A stretch of 64,000 bases of DNA from contig DATERL010000150.1 in the NCBI GenBank assembly GCA_035271585.1, positions 1-64,000 on the forward strand, in the 5' to 3' direction. The position numbers and the translations under genes are program-made. The DNA comes from Roseimarinus sp035271585. Its GTDB lineage: Bacteria > Bacteroidota > Bacteroidia > Bacteroidales > Prolixibacteraceae. How positions within the stretch are numbered: position 1 is the stretch's first letter; every line of letters starts with the position of its first letter. The notes under the pieces were generated by a model. That model worked only from the letters and a program-made list of their open reading frames with translations. It was not told the DNA's origin and searched no databases. Shown in pieces: positions 8,244 through 18,060 of the stretch.

Positions 8244-11200
8244 CATAGGCTATGCTCAGCAATACACAGTTTCCGGAACAGTCACCTCGGCTGACGATGG
8301 GACTACCCTTCCGGGAGTAAGTATTGCAATTAAAGGTACAACCGTTGGTACAATTACCAATATCGATGGTAGGTACACTTTAAACATTAACAAACCCGAA
8401 ACTGCGGTTTTGCTTTTTGCTTATGTTGGGATGCGCAATATTGAAATCCCCCTTAATGGGCAAAAACAAATCGATGTTGCACTCGAAACCGACGTTATGG
8501 GTGTTGACGAAGTGATAGTAGTTGGCTATGGTGTAACCAAAAAAAGCCTCGTTACTGGTTCCATCGCTAAAATAGATGCCAGCGACATCGACATGGCCCG
8601 CTCAACCCGTATCGAAAGTGCACTGCAAGGGCGTACAGCTGGCGTACTGGTTCAGCAAGCATCTGGCGCACCGGGTGCCGAGCAAAACATCATCATTCGT
8701 GGTGTGGGTTCCGACAACTCCGTTCGACCTATTTATGTGATCGACGGGATGCGTACCGATGGAATTGATTGGCTCGACCCACAAAACATCGAATCAATCG
8801 AAATACTTAAAGATGCTGCTTCGGCTGCAATTTATGGTACCGAAGGTGGAAACGGCGTTGTTTTAATTACAACAAAGATGGGACGTGGAGGCAAAACAAA
8901 CATTTCATACGATGCTTCTTATGGTATTCAAAGTGCCGCAACCAATTTAAAAGTACTCGACACAAAAAACTATCTTGAGTATTATCGTAGCGCTTACCTC
9001 AACGATAATCCTACAAAAACATTGGAAAATGCTCTTTCAACTTATCCCGATTCGGAAATCAATACCGATTGGTTAAGCGAGATCTTCAATCCTGCCCCTA
9101 TACAAAAACATAAACTCAGCCTTGATGGCGGCGACGAAAAATCAAGTTATTACTTCTCGTTGTCATACACCAATCAAGATGGGATTATCGGTGGAAGCAA
9201 AAGTAATTTTACCCGTTATGCCACCATGTTAAATTTAGACAGCAAAGCAACCGATTGGCTTACCCTGGGTGTTCGCATGTCATATTCACACAGTCGCAAA
9301 AGGGGAATACACCAAAACGACGTATTTGGTTCAGTTACCAATAACGCTGTGGTGCTCGACCCAACTACTCCAGTATATTACGACGATTACAATGGCTTTA
9401 GTGACCTCGATCGCAGTAAAATGGAAAAAGGTTGGGGCCCCGAATGGTACAACAACCCAACATTACATGACGAAAACGGTTACTTCGGTATTTCACAAAA
9501 AGTACTGAACGAGATTCAAAACCCAATCCGCCAACTTCATAACAACAATGGACAGGATGTAATTAACAAACTTTTTGGAGGTGTTAGCGCTACAATCAAC
9601 TTTTTTGATGGTTTTAACATGGTTAATAAATTCGATATCGACCTTTCGCACAACTACAACAGGGGCTGGTCGGGCCGTGGCTATACCAACAGCATGCACG
9701 CTCCAGGTGTTCGAAGCAGCGCAACCCAACAAATGAACATGTATTTTACATGGCAGTGGGAAAGCTATTTTACTTACGACAAAACATTTGGCGACCACAC
9801 TATTGGTGCTGTTTTGGGAACTTCGGCCCGCGAATATAAACACGAATACCTGGGTGGTACCGGTGCCGAACTCATCAAAGAATCTGACAATTATGCTTGG
9901 ATCGATTACGGAAATTACATCGATACCCTAAACAACACCTCATGGGGAGGTTTAGGAAACTGGGAACGTAACGCATCAATTTTTGGCCGAGTAAGCTACT
10001 CGTATAAAGATAAATACATGATGACTTCGAACTTCCGCCGCGATGGAAACTCAAAATTTGGTCCTGACAATAAAATAGGTGTATTCCCATCTATATCAGT
10101 CGGTTGGGTAATGTCACGTGAAGATTTCTTTACTGTTGATGCCATCAGCTTCCTCAAATTACGTTACAGTTGGGGTCAAAATGGAATTGCATCGAGCCTT
10201 GGATGGGATTGGCGCTACTTGCCAACCAGCTCAACCGGTTCGTATTATTACCTCGATGGAAACAACCAACTTTTACCGGTTACCGAACCTTCTCGCTTAG
10301 TTAACCCCGAATACCAATGGGAAAAAACCGAACAACACGACGTAGGACTCGACCTTGGTATGTTTAGAAATCGTCTTTCATTTACTGCCGATTATTATGT
10401 GAAAAACTCATCCGACTTCCTATTCGAAGGTTCAGTACCAACTTTGGCAGGAAACGATCCTCCAACTGTTAACGCCGGAACAATTGTAAACAAAGGGGTT
10501 GAATTTGAATTGGGATGGAACGATAAAGCAGGCGACCTTAAATACAACATTCGCCTTACTGCTTCACACAACAAAAGCGAAGTAGCCGAAATTACCGAAA
10601 GCATTAGCTTCATTTCAGGAGGTAATATCGGTACATTTGGCAACTCAAAACGTTTCGAAGTTGGGCATGAACCATGGTATTTCTACGGATTCGAAACCGA
10701 TGGAGTATTCAACTCACAAGAAGAAATAGATAAGCATGTAAATTCCAACGGCGTTTTACTACAGAAAAACGCAAAACCAGGCGATATTCGCTATATTGAT
10801 AGAGCTGGTATGGCCGATAGCCTTGGCGGCGGACCCGATGGAAAAATAGACGATAACGATAAAACAAAGCTTGGATCTCCTTATCCAAAAATTGTAGGCG
10901 GTATAACAATTAGCCTCGAATACCGTGGTTTCGACTTTAATGCTTCGGCTTATGGCCAGTATGGGAATAAAACATTGTTGGCCGTTTCGGTACGTAACGA
11001 CTTATCAAACACCAACAAACCCGATTTCTTCTACACCGAAGCTTGGATGTCGGCAGAACAACCCGGCAACTTTCCACGCCCAACCGTTCGCGACCCAAAC
11101 CAAAACTTCTCACGAATAAATAATTATTTATTACAAGATGGTTCATTTTTAAGAATCAATAATGCTACACTTGGATACACCTTACCTAAAAAGCTAACGT

Positions 11201-11394
11201 CGAAAGCCGGTATCAGCAAACTTAGGCTTTACGTAGCAGTAGATAACCTGATAACCTTTACCAACTACAGGGGAATGGAACCCGAAGTAGGTGGTGATTA
11301 CTGGGGATACCGCGGACAGCAATGGGCTGGTATCGATCGTGGTGTATATCCAAAAGCCAGAACAATTCTGGGTGGTATTAATGTAAATTTCTAA
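8236..11394 (+). CDS. SusC/RagA TonB-linked outer-membrane importer (beta-glucan locus), 5' frameshifted
   Basis: Outer-membrane barrel that imports oligosaccharides together with SusD and TonB energy. The mature part has a carboxypeptidase-regulatory-like domain (about residues 10-90, TVSGTVTSADDGTTLPGV), a TonB-box-like stretch (DEVIVVGYG), a plug (IESALQGRTAGV, IEILKDAASAAIYG) and a barrel ending in INVNF with the terminal aromatic. At about 1050 residues it is full length. The only in-frame start is a GTG at 8236, which leaves no signal peptide; the intended start is the ATG at 8199, separated by a one-base frameshift. It is followed after 11 bases by susD. If the frameshift is real the importer would not be exported. 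Confidence 0.93.
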   Translation: MYSIGYAQQYTVSGTVTSADDGTTLPGVSIAIKGTTVGTITNIDGRYTLNINKPETAVLLFAYVGMRNIEIPLNGQKQIDVALETDVMGVDEVIVVGYGVTKKSLVTGSIAKIDASDIDMARSTRIESALQGRTAGVLVQQASGAPGAEQNIIIRGVGSDNSVRPIYVIDGMRTDGIDWLDPQNIESIEILKDAASAAIYGTEGGNGVVLITTKMGRGGKTNISYDASYGIQSAATNLKVLDTKNYLEYYRSAYLNDNPTKTLENALSTYPDSEINTDWLSEIFNPAPIQKHKLSLDGGDEKSSYYFSLSYTNQDGIIGGSKSNFTRYATMLNLDSKATDWLTLGVRMSYSHSRKRGIHQNDVFGSVTNNAVVLDPTTPVYYDDYNGFSDLDRSKMEKGWGPEWYNNPTLHDENGYFGISQKVLNEIQNPIRQLHNNNGQDVINKLFGGVSATINFFDGFNMVNKFDIDLSHNYNRGWSGRGYTNSMHAPGVRSSATQQMNMYFTWQWESYFTYDKTFGDHTIGAVLGTSAREYKHEYLGGTGAELIKESDNYAWIDYGNYIDTLNNTSWGGLGNWERNASIFGRVSYSYKDKYMMTSNFRRDGNSKFGPDNKIGVFPSISVGWVMSREDFFTVDAISFLKLRYSWGQNGIASSLGWDWRYLPTSSTGSYYYLDGNNQLLPVTEPSRLVNPEYQWEKTEQHDVGLDLGMFRNRLSFTADYYVKNSSDFLFEGSVPTLAGNDPPTVNAGTIVNKGVEFELGWNDKAGDLKYNIRLTASHNKSEVAEITESISFISGGNIGTFGNSKRFEVGHEPWYFYGFETDGVFNSQEEIDKHVNSNGVLLQKNAKPGDIRYIDRAGMADSLGGGPDGKIDDNDKTKLGSPYPKIVGGITISLEYRGFDFNASAYGQYGNKTLLAVSVRNDLSNTNKPDFFYTEAWMSAEQPGNFPRPTVRDPNQNFSRINNYLLQDGSFLRINNATLGYTLPKKLTSKAGISKLRLYVAVDNLITFTNYRGMEPEVGGDYWGYRGQQWAGIDRGVYPKARTILGGINVNF

Positions 11395-11405
11395 AAAAAC
11401 ATATT

Positions 11406-12953
11406 ATGAATAAATTAGTTAAATATATCTCAATCCTTATAATTGCACTCGTCGTTACAACGGGGTGCAACAAAGAATGGCTCGAGCTTGAATTGACTGG
11501 TGCTGTACCTTTTGCCAGTGAATCGCTCGACACCGATGATAAAGTATTTGAAGTTCTTTGTGGTGCATATGACATGATGCAAACCAAATACTACTCGGGA
11601 TGGTCGTCGTACTACATGCTGGCCAACCTGGCTTCCGACGATGGTGTACCTGTTGGTGGTGGCTATTCAGACCAACCTATTTACTGGGATTTCTATTTCT
11701 ACGAAGTAACTGCCGATAACTCAGCATTATTACAATTTTGGAGAAGAAACTATTTCGGAATCTACAGGTCTAATATCGTTATCAACGAAATTGATCTTGA
11801 CACCGATAAGGTTAAACGTTATAAAGCCGAAGCAAAATTTCTGCGTGCTTACTTTTATTTCGAATTGGTTCGTTCATTTGGAGATGTTGCTTTCTACACC
11901 GAAAACCTTACACCTTCGCAATACAGACCTGCAAATACTGATAAAGCTGTAATTTACACACAAATTGAAAAAGATTTGCTCGAAGCAATTGCAGTGTTGC
12001 CTTTAAAATCGCAACAATCGGTTGCCGAATATACCCGTGCCAACAAAGGCACAGCTCAGGCATTATTGGGCAAAGCTTACCTTTATATGAAAGAATTCGA
12101 CAAAGCTGCCAGCATATTGGGCGATGTTGTTAACTCGGGCGAATACGGCTTAGTTGAAGAATTCGACAGTATTTTCAGGGTCAGCGAAGAATATGGCATC
12201 GAATCGGTATTCGAAATTCCTTATGCTTCGTACATACATGGCGACTTTTGGGGCAATGGCCGCGAAAGTGAAGGCAATATCGAAGTTCAAATGTCAGGCC
12301 CTCGCGAAATGGGATTAACTGGCTTATATACAGCCGGCTGGGGATTCGACATGATTGATTCCAGCTTAATTGATGCCTTCGACGCTCAAGGCGATGTTGT
12401 CAGAAAATATGGAACAGGTTATGGCCCCGAACAATTCAAAGAGTTCATAACTATTGCTCCTGAAAAAGATGCTAATAACAACGGCTTCCCCGATGATAAG
12501 GAAAAAGAACATTGGACCGGCTGGTACCAAAAAAAGCGGGCACCCTTTATTGGTTATGACGATGCAGGGCAATCGCCCCGCGAAGCCACTTGGGAAAACA
12601 ACGAACGTATTATTCGTTTTGCCGATGTACTTTTAATGTATGCCGAAGCTTTAAACCGTAAAAGCTCACCCGACGATGCTACCGCATTGCAAGCTGTTAA
12701 CCGTGTAAGGGAGAGGGTTAAGCTACCTGCACTTTCTTCATCGGGCAGTGGGCTTTTCGAAGCAATCAAAATCGAACGTCGACTCGAGTTGGCTATGGAA
12801 GGCCACCACAACCGCTATTGGGATTTAATACGCTGGGGCGATGCAGCTAATGTTCTGGGACATCTAGGATTTAAAGAAGGCGTACACGAAATATGGCCAA
12901 TTCCTGAAGAAGAAATTGGAAAAACCTCACTGGTACAAAATCCGGGCTATTAA
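11406..12953 (+). CDS. SusD/RagB family glycan-binding lipoprotein
   Basis: A 515-residue surface lipoprotein: the signal peptide ends in the lipobox VTTGC with Cys21 followed by NKE. The SusD fold shows in the TPR-rich helical core (AEAKFLRAYFYFELVRSFGD, AQALLGKAYLYMKEFDKAASILG) and the C-terminal RADVL-like segment (RFADVLLMYAEALN, RRLELAMEGHHNRYWDLIRW). It caps the SusC barrel and binds the glycan at the surface. It follows susC after 11 bases and is closed by a strong hairpin, so susCD can be expressed above the enzymes downstream. It belongs to the RagB/SusD type with the NPGY-like C-terminus. Confidence 0.96.
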   Translation: MNKLVKYISILIIALVVTTGCNKEWLELELTGAVPFASESLDTDDKVFEVLCGAYDMMQTKYYSGWSSYYMLANLASDDGVPVGGGYSDQPIYWDFYFYEVTADNSALLQFWRRNYFGIYRSNIVINEIDLDTDKVKRYKAEAKFLRAYFYFELVRSFGDVAFYTENLTPSQYRPANTDKAVIYTQIEKDLLEAIAVLPLKSQQSVAEYTRANKGTAQALLGKAYLYMKEFDKAASILGDVVNSGEYGLVEEFDSIFRVSEEYGIESVFEIPYASYIHGDFWGNGRESEGNIEVQMSGPREMGLTGLYTAGWGFDMIDSSLIDAFDAQGDVVRKYGTGYGPEQFKEFITIAPEKDANNNGFPDDKEKEHWTGWYQKKRAPFIGYDDAGQSPREATWENNERIIRFADVLLMYAEALNRKSSPDDATALQAVNRVRERVKLPALSSSGSGLFEAIKIERRLELAMEGHHNRYWDLIRWGDAANVLGHLGFKEGVHEIWPIPEEEIGKTSLVQNPGY

Positions 12954-12960
12954 TATTGAT

Positions 12961-12999
12961 AAAAATCTCCGGGCTAATTAAAAAAACCCGGAGATTTTT
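12961..12999 (+). terminator. Strong hairpin after susD, terminator or attenuator
   Basis: Perfect 13-base arms (AAAAATCTCCGGG and its complement) around a 13-base loop, ending in five T. Because the enzymes continue in the same direction 54 bases on, partial termination here would set a high importer to enzyme ratio. Confidence 0.8.
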
Positions 13000-13053
13000 C
13001 TATTCAATAGTTTAGGTAGGGTTTAAAGAAAAATGCAAATTAAATATTCGAAA

Positions 13054-15309
13054 ATGATTAAGTTAAGAAATAGTTTTTTCATCATAGCCATGGCTCTGTT
13101 TGTGCTGTTTTCGTGTACAACAAAAAACAAAGAGAACAAAAGCGAACTGGAAAATAAAGTACAAAACCTTTTGGCTCAAATGACTTTGGAAGAAAAGCTA
13201 GGCCAAATGGTGCAAACAAATTATAGTGGCAATCCCGAAAATTGGAAAGAAGCTTTAGCAAGTGGTACAATTGGTTCATTTCTAAATGTCGATCCTTCGG
13301 CCGAAATAACCAACGAATTGCAACGCATAGCGGTTGAAGAAAGCCGCTTGGGCATTCCTTTAATGATTGGGCGAGATGTGATACACGGCTACAAAACCAT
13401 TTTCCCAATACCTTTGGGAATAGCCGCTACATGGAATCCCGAAAGTGCCGAGCTGGCCATGCAAATATCGGCCTTAGAGGCTTCGGCAAGGGGTATTAAC
13501 TGGACTTTTGCTCCAATGATTGATGTTACTTGGGAACCTCGTTGGGGACGCATTGCCGAAGGTTGTGGCGAAGACCCCTACCTCACAAGTCTAATGGCCA
13601 CCGCCATGGTAAAAGGGTTTCAAGGCGAAAATACTGCCGGAGCTTCAAGTATAGCAGCCTGTGCAAAACACTATGTGGGTTATGGCATGGCCGAAGCCGG
13701 GCGCGACTACAACACAACCTATATTCCTGAAACCTTATTACGAAACGTACACCTTCGGCCTTTTAAAGCTGCCGCCGATGCCGGTTGCCTTACTTTCATG
13801 TCGGCTTTTAACGACCTGAACGGCGTGCCAACATCGGGCAACTATTTCACTTTAAAAACAATTTTACGCGACGAGTGGAACTATAAGGGAATGGTGGTAA
13901 GCGATTGGGCTTCGATACAGGAAATGATTTATCACGGATATGTGACCAACGATAAAGAAGCCGCCGAAAAAGCAGTAATCGCAGGCGTTGACATGGAAAT
14001 GGCCAGCCGTACTTACGATTTTCTTCCTGAATTAATAAAAGAAGGAAAAATAAATGAAGATTTAATCAACGAAAGAGTTGCCAATATATTAAGGGTGAAA
14101 TTTCAAATGGGGCTTTTCGAAAACCCTTACACCGATGTTAAATTAGCCGACAAAGTAATTCTTACCGACGAAAACAAACAGGCAGCACGCAAAGTGGCAC
14201 GCGAAAGCATGGTGTTACTTAAAAACAAAAATAACTTATTGCCATTGAAAAAAACGAACAGAATTGCTTTGATTGGTCCATTGAGCAATGCACCGCACGA
14301 TCAAATGGGAACATGGGTATTCGATGGCGACGAGGCCAACTCGGTGACACCATTCGAAAGCTTTTCCGAATTGTCAGGCAATAAACTGAATTATGCTACT
14401 GGTCTAGAATATAGCCGCGACAAAAGTAAAAGTGGTTTTGCAACCGCTTTAAATGCCGCACGTAAATCAGATGTTATTGTGTTTGTTGGTGGCGAAGAAG
14501 CAGCCCTTTCAGGCGAATCAAACTCGCGTGGAATTCTCGATTTACCGGGCGCTCAATCCGAATTACTGAGCGAACTCGCCAAAACCGGAAAACCAATTGT
14601 TTTGGTTGTAATGGCTGGCCGTCCACTGACTATTGGTGCCGATATCGATAAAGTAGATGCCGTATTATATGCGTGGCACCCGGGTTCAATGGCGGGCCCT
14701 GCTCTTACCGACCTCATTTTTGGAGACTACGTTCCAACAGGTAAACTGCCGGTTACTTTTGTAAAAGGTGTTGGGCAAATCCCGTTTTACTACTACCGTA
14801 AAAACACCGGACGCCCAAGTATCGAAAGCGATATCGTACACATCGACGATATTCCACGAAACTCAAAACAACTTTCGCTTGGATTCAAATCGCACCATAT
14901 CGACTACGGTATTACGCCACTGTTTCCATTTGGCTTTGGCTTATCGTATACCACTTTTAGCTACAGCAAGGTTACTTTATCGTCAACCGAAATGAAGTTG
15001 AATGGAACACTTAAAGCAAGCTGTACCATAACCAATACCGGCTCGATTGAAGCCTCCGAAGTAGTTCAGTTATACACCCGCGATATTGTAGGAAGTATAA
15101 CTCGTCCAATCAAAGAACTAAAAAGCTTCGAACGCATCAACCTGAAACCTGGCGAATCGAAAAATGTAACTTTCACCATTCACCCCGAAGACCTAAAATT
15201 CTTTAACGGTGAAAAAGAAGTTATCGAGCCCGGAAAATTCAACGTTTGGATTGCAACAGACTCCGATAGCGGAGAATACGAAGAATTTACATTGCTTAGT
15301 GCTAACTAA
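13054..15309 (+). CDS. GH3 beta-glucosidase, lipoprotein
   Basis: A 751-residue glycoside hydrolase family 3 enzyme of the BglX type, which removes glucose from the non-reducing end of beta-glucan oligosaccharides. The ATG at 13054 gives a tight lipoprotein signal (lipobox VLFSC, Cys21); the frame also opens at 13033. The N-terminal TIM barrel runs to about residue 350 with the KHYVGYG motif and the nucleophile Asp284 in VVSDWAS. The alpha/beta sandwich follows (about 385-620) and an Fn3-like domain closes the protein (about 660-750). Lipidation suggests a periplasm-facing or surface membrane anchor. It is the first enzyme of the locus and probably finishes oligosaccharides imported by SusCD. 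Confidence 0.95.
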   Translation: MIKLRNSFFIIAMALFVLFSCTTKNKENKSELENKVQNLLAQMTLEEKLGQMVQTNYSGNPENWKEALASGTIGSFLNVDPSAEITNELQRIAVEESRLGIPLMIGRDVIHGYKTIFPIPLGIAATWNPESAELAMQISALEASARGINWTFAPMIDVTWEPRWGRIAEGCGEDPYLTSLMATAMVKGFQGENTAGASSIAACAKHYVGYGMAEAGRDYNTTYIPETLLRNVHLRPFKAAADAGCLTFMSAFNDLNGVPTSGNYFTLKTILRDEWNYKGMVVSDWASIQEMIYHGYVTNDKEAAEKAVIAGVDMEMASRTYDFLPELIKEGKINEDLINERVANILRVKFQMGLFENPYTDVKLADKVILTDENKQAARKVARESMVLLKNKNNLLPLKKTNRIALIGPLSNAPHDQMGTWVFDGDEANSVTPFESFSELSGNKLNYATGLEYSRDKSKSGFATALNAARKSDVIVFVGGEEAALSGESNSRGILDLPGAQSELLSELAKTGKPIVLVVMAGRPLTIGADIDKVDAVLYAWHPGSMAGPALTDLIFGDYVPTGKLPVTFVKGVGQIPFYYYRKNTGRPSIESDIVHIDDIPRNSKQLSLGFKSHHIDYGITPLFPFGFGLSYTTFSYSKVTLSSTEMKLNGTLKASCTITNTGSIEASEVVQLYTRDIVGSITRPIKELKSFERINLKPGESKNVTFTIHPEDLKFFNGEKEVIEPGKFNVWIATDSDSGEYEEFTLLSAN

Positions 15310-15318
15310 TTTTGCACA

Positions 15319-15356
15319 AAGTACCTGCACCAATAAATGCTTTGATGCAGGTACTT
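15319..15356 (+). terminator. Hairpin between GH3 and GH16 genes
   Basis: Eleven-base perfect arms (AAGTACCTGCA and TGCAGGTACTT) around a 16-base loop, followed by a T-rich stretch (ACTTGTTTTTTC). Likely an intrinsic terminator or attenuator after the GH3 gene. Confidence 0.65.
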
Positions 15357-15466
15357 ACTTGTTTTTTCATTTTGAAAATTACTATCATTTTCTGCTATCA
15401 CTCCAATGTTTTTAACAAAAAACTGTTTTCAAAAAGTAGTACAATAGAATTTAAATCTCATTTATT

Positions 15467-16261
15467 ATGAAAACAAAAACATGGTTCATTTTTCCTTTAT
15501 TGTTCATTTTATTGAGTTGTAACATGACCAATAAGTATGAATTGGTTTGGAGCGATGAATTTGACTACCAAGGTTTACCCAATTCCGATAAATGGAGCTA
15601 CGATACAACAGGCAACGCATGGGGTTGGGGAAATCACGAATTACAATATTATACCAATTCCGAAATTGGAAATGCTTCGGTAAGTAACGGTACGCTAAAA
15701 ATTATCGCACTAAATGACACCTCAAGCATTTCAAACTATACCTCGGCACGACTGATAACTAAAGATAAAGGCGATTGGCTTTATGGCCGTTTCGAAATTA
15801 GAGCCAAGCTACCCGATGGCAGGGGCTTATGGCCTGCAATATGGATGCTTCCAACCGATTGGGAATATGGTGGCTGGCCACAAAGTGGCGAAATAGATAT
15901 CATGGAAAACGTGGGATTCGACCCCTTCACCATTATTTCATCGGTTCACACCAGCGACTATAATCACCGTATTCATACCGAAAAAAATAATAAAACTACA
16001 ATTAATGACAACCGCAATGAATTTCATATTTACGGTATTGAATGGGATAAAACTTCGATAAAAGCTTTTGTCGACGACCAAGTATATTTTACTTTCGAAA
16101 AAGAAGCCGATAATCCCAATGTATGGCCCTTCGACAAAGACTTTCACCTCTTACTCAACATTGCAGTTGGTGGCGATTGGGGAGGTCAGCAAGGTATTGA
16201 TGATTCAATATTTCCGGCAACTATGGAAATTGATTACGTGCGAGTTTATCAAAAAAAATAG
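15467..16261 (+). CDS. GH16 endo-beta-1,3-glucanase (laminarinase-like), lipoprotein
   Basis: A 264-residue GH16 jelly-roll enzyme made of just the catalytic domain behind a lipoprotein signal (lipobox LLSC, Cys18). The ExDxxE catalytic motif is E142-I-D144-I-M-E147 (GEIDIMENVG), where the first Glu is the nucleophile and the last the acid/base. The extra Met within the motif marks the laminarinase/lichenase-type branch rather than the kappa-carrageenase or xyloglucan branches. W-rich substrate loops are present (AIWMLPTDWEYGGWP). It cuts internal beta-1,3 links, so it is the backbone-cleaving enzyme that points to laminarin-like glucan. Precise specificity (laminarin against mixed-linkage glucan) cannot be settled by eye. 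Confidence 0.94.
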   Translation: MKTKTWFIFPLLFILLSCNMTNKYELVWSDEFDYQGLPNSDKWSYDTTGNAWGWGNHELQYYTNSEIGNASVSNGTLKIIALNDTSSISNYTSARLITKDKGDWLYGRFEIRAKLPDGRGLWPAIWMLPTDWEYGGWPQSGEIDIMENVGFDPFTIISSVHTSDYNHRIHTEKNNKTTINDNRNEFHIYGIEWDKTSIKAFVDDQVYFTFEKEADNPNVWPFDKDFHLLLNIAVGGDWGGQQGIDDSIFPATMEIDYVRVYQKK

Positions 16262-16293
16262 CGCCAACTGCTTAGCCCAATAACCTTATTACT

Positions 16294-18060
16294 ATGAAAA
16301 AGAATCTAACTTTTATCTTGTTGATAACAATATTTCTTTTTACAAACTGTAAAAATGAAAAACCTGGCTTTCTTCATGCCGAAGGTCAAAACATTGTCGA
16401 TGCACAAGGCAAAAACGTAGTTTTAAGGGGAGTTGGACTTGGCGGTTGGATGCTACAAGAAGGCTATATGCTGCAAACCGCGGGTTTTGCCGGAACACAA
16501 TATAAAATTAAAGAGCACATTGCCCATGTGGCCGGAACTGAAGGGATGGAAGCCTTTTACGAAGCTTGGCTGGCCAACTACTGCACCAAGGCCGATGTCG
16601 ATTCAATGGCTGCATGGGGATTTAATTCAATAAGGCTTCCTATGCACTACAACCTTTTCACCTTAGCCATCGAAAACGAACCAGTTGAAGGTGAAGATAC
16701 TTGGCTAAACCAAGGCTTCGAAATGGTTGACAATTTGCTAGAATGGTGTGGCGATAATCAAATGTACTTAATTCTTGATTTGCACGCAGCTCCCGGCGGC
16801 CAAGGTAAAAACGCCGACATATCGGATTATAACCCCGATAAACCTTCGCTTTGGGAAAGTCCCGAAAACCAACGTAAAACCATCGCACTGTGGCGTAATT
16901 TAGCCGAACGATATGCCAACGAACCTTGGATTGGTGGTTTCGATCTGATTAACGAACCCAACTGGGATTTCGAAAATTCGGATAACGAAAATGGCTGTAA
17001 CTGTAACCAAAACGAACAACTTTGGAGCTTGTTTCACAACATTACAAAAGCCATTCGCCAGATCAATCAAAACCACATTATTTTCTTAGGTGGAAACTGC
17101 TGGGGGAACAATTACAAAGGAATTCCCAATTTTACTCAGTGGGACAATAACATCGCCATCAGCTTTCATAAGTATTGGAATTTCAACAACCAAGAATCCA
17201 TTCAATGGGTAGTTGATATGCGCGAAGAATATAAAGTGCCGATATGGCTGGGCGAATCGGGCGAAAATTCAAACACCTGGTTTTCAAACGCTATCCGACT
17301 TATCGAAAGCAATAACATAGGATGGGCATGGTGGCCCTATAAAAAAATCGAATCGAGCTCCAGCCAAGTTACTGCAAGCAAAACTCAAGGATACCAGAAC
17401 TTACTCAACTTTTGGAAAGAAAAAGGCGTACGCCCCAACCCCGAACAAGCAAAAACTTGGTTGTTAGAGCAAGCCGAAATGTTAAAACTCGAAAACTGTA
17501 AAATTAATTACGATTTACTCGATGCCATGTTGCGCCAACCACAAGGCGACAAATCGGCAATCCCATTTAAAAACCACCATATTCCTGGAACTATTTTCGC
17601 GGTCGATTACGACCTTGGGGCTAATAACTTTGCCTATTTCGATACCGATACGGCCAACTACCGCACCTCAACAAATAAAAACACAAGCTGGAATCGAGGC
17701 GGCAAATACCGTAACGATGGTGTCGATATTAGTATTTGTAACGATAAAAAAACAAATGGATATTGTGTAACATCAACCCACCAAGGCGAATGGCTGCTTT
17801 ATACCGTTGATGTTGAAACTGCCGACAAATACCATTTCGAAACACGTTACGCTGCCGGATTAACTCCTGCAAGCTTTCATTTCGAAGTGAATAATGAGGT
17901 ATATCCCAAAATAAATATTTTACCAAAAACAGCTGAGCTCGATGAGTGGAATACCATATCGAGTTCCAACATCGAATTAAAAAAAGGCAAAAATCAAATA
18001 ATATTAAGAATAGATGAAGGTGACTTTAGTATCAACTTTTTCAATGTAACTAGCAAATAA
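16294..18060 (+). CDS. GH5 beta-glucanase with C-terminal CBM6, lipoprotein
   Basis: A 588-residue enzyme. Signal peptide with lipobox LFTNC (Cys19); GH5 TIM barrel about residues 30-400; CBM6-like beta-sandwich about 435-588 (TIFAVDYDLG, GEWLLYTVDV). The acid/base is E221 in DLINEPNWDF and the nucleophile E321 in WLGESGE. The opening LRGVGLGGWMLQEGY resembles the LGGW start of exo-beta-1,3-glucanase-like GH5 enzymes more than classic cellulases. The loop with NGCNCNQN is unusual and cysteine-bearing. It shares long identical stretches with the next gene, which it overlaps by one base (TAATG), so the pair is a tandem duplication and translationally coupled. This copy is membrane-anchored; the next one is T9SS-secreted. 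Confidence 0.93.
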   Translation: MKKNLTFILLITIFLFTNCKNEKPGFLHAEGQNIVDAQGKNVVLRGVGLGGWMLQEGYMLQTAGFAGTQYKIKEHIAHVAGTEGMEAFYEAWLANYCTKADVDSMAAWGFNSIRLPMHYNLFTLAIENEPVEGEDTWLNQGFEMVDNLLEWCGDNQMYLILDLHAAPGGQGKNADISDYNPDKPSLWESPENQRKTIALWRNLAERYANEPWIGGFDLINEPNWDFENSDNENGCNCNQNEQLWSLFHNITKAIRQINQNHIIFLGGNCWGNNYKGIPNFTQWDNNIAISFHKYWNFNNQESIQWVVDMREEYKVPIWLGESGENSNTWFSNAIRLIESNNIGWAWWPYKKIESSSSQVTASKTQGYQNLLNFWKEKGVRPNPEQAKTWLLEQAEMLKLENCKINYDLLDAMLRQPQGDKSAIPFKNHHIPGTIFAVDYDLGANNFAYFDTDTANYRTSTNKNTSWNRGGKYRNDGVDISICNDKKTNGYCVTSTHQGEWLLYTVDVETADKYHFETRYAAGLTPASFHFEVNNEVYPKINILPKTAELDEWNTISSSNIELKKGKNQIILRIDEGDFSINFFNVTSK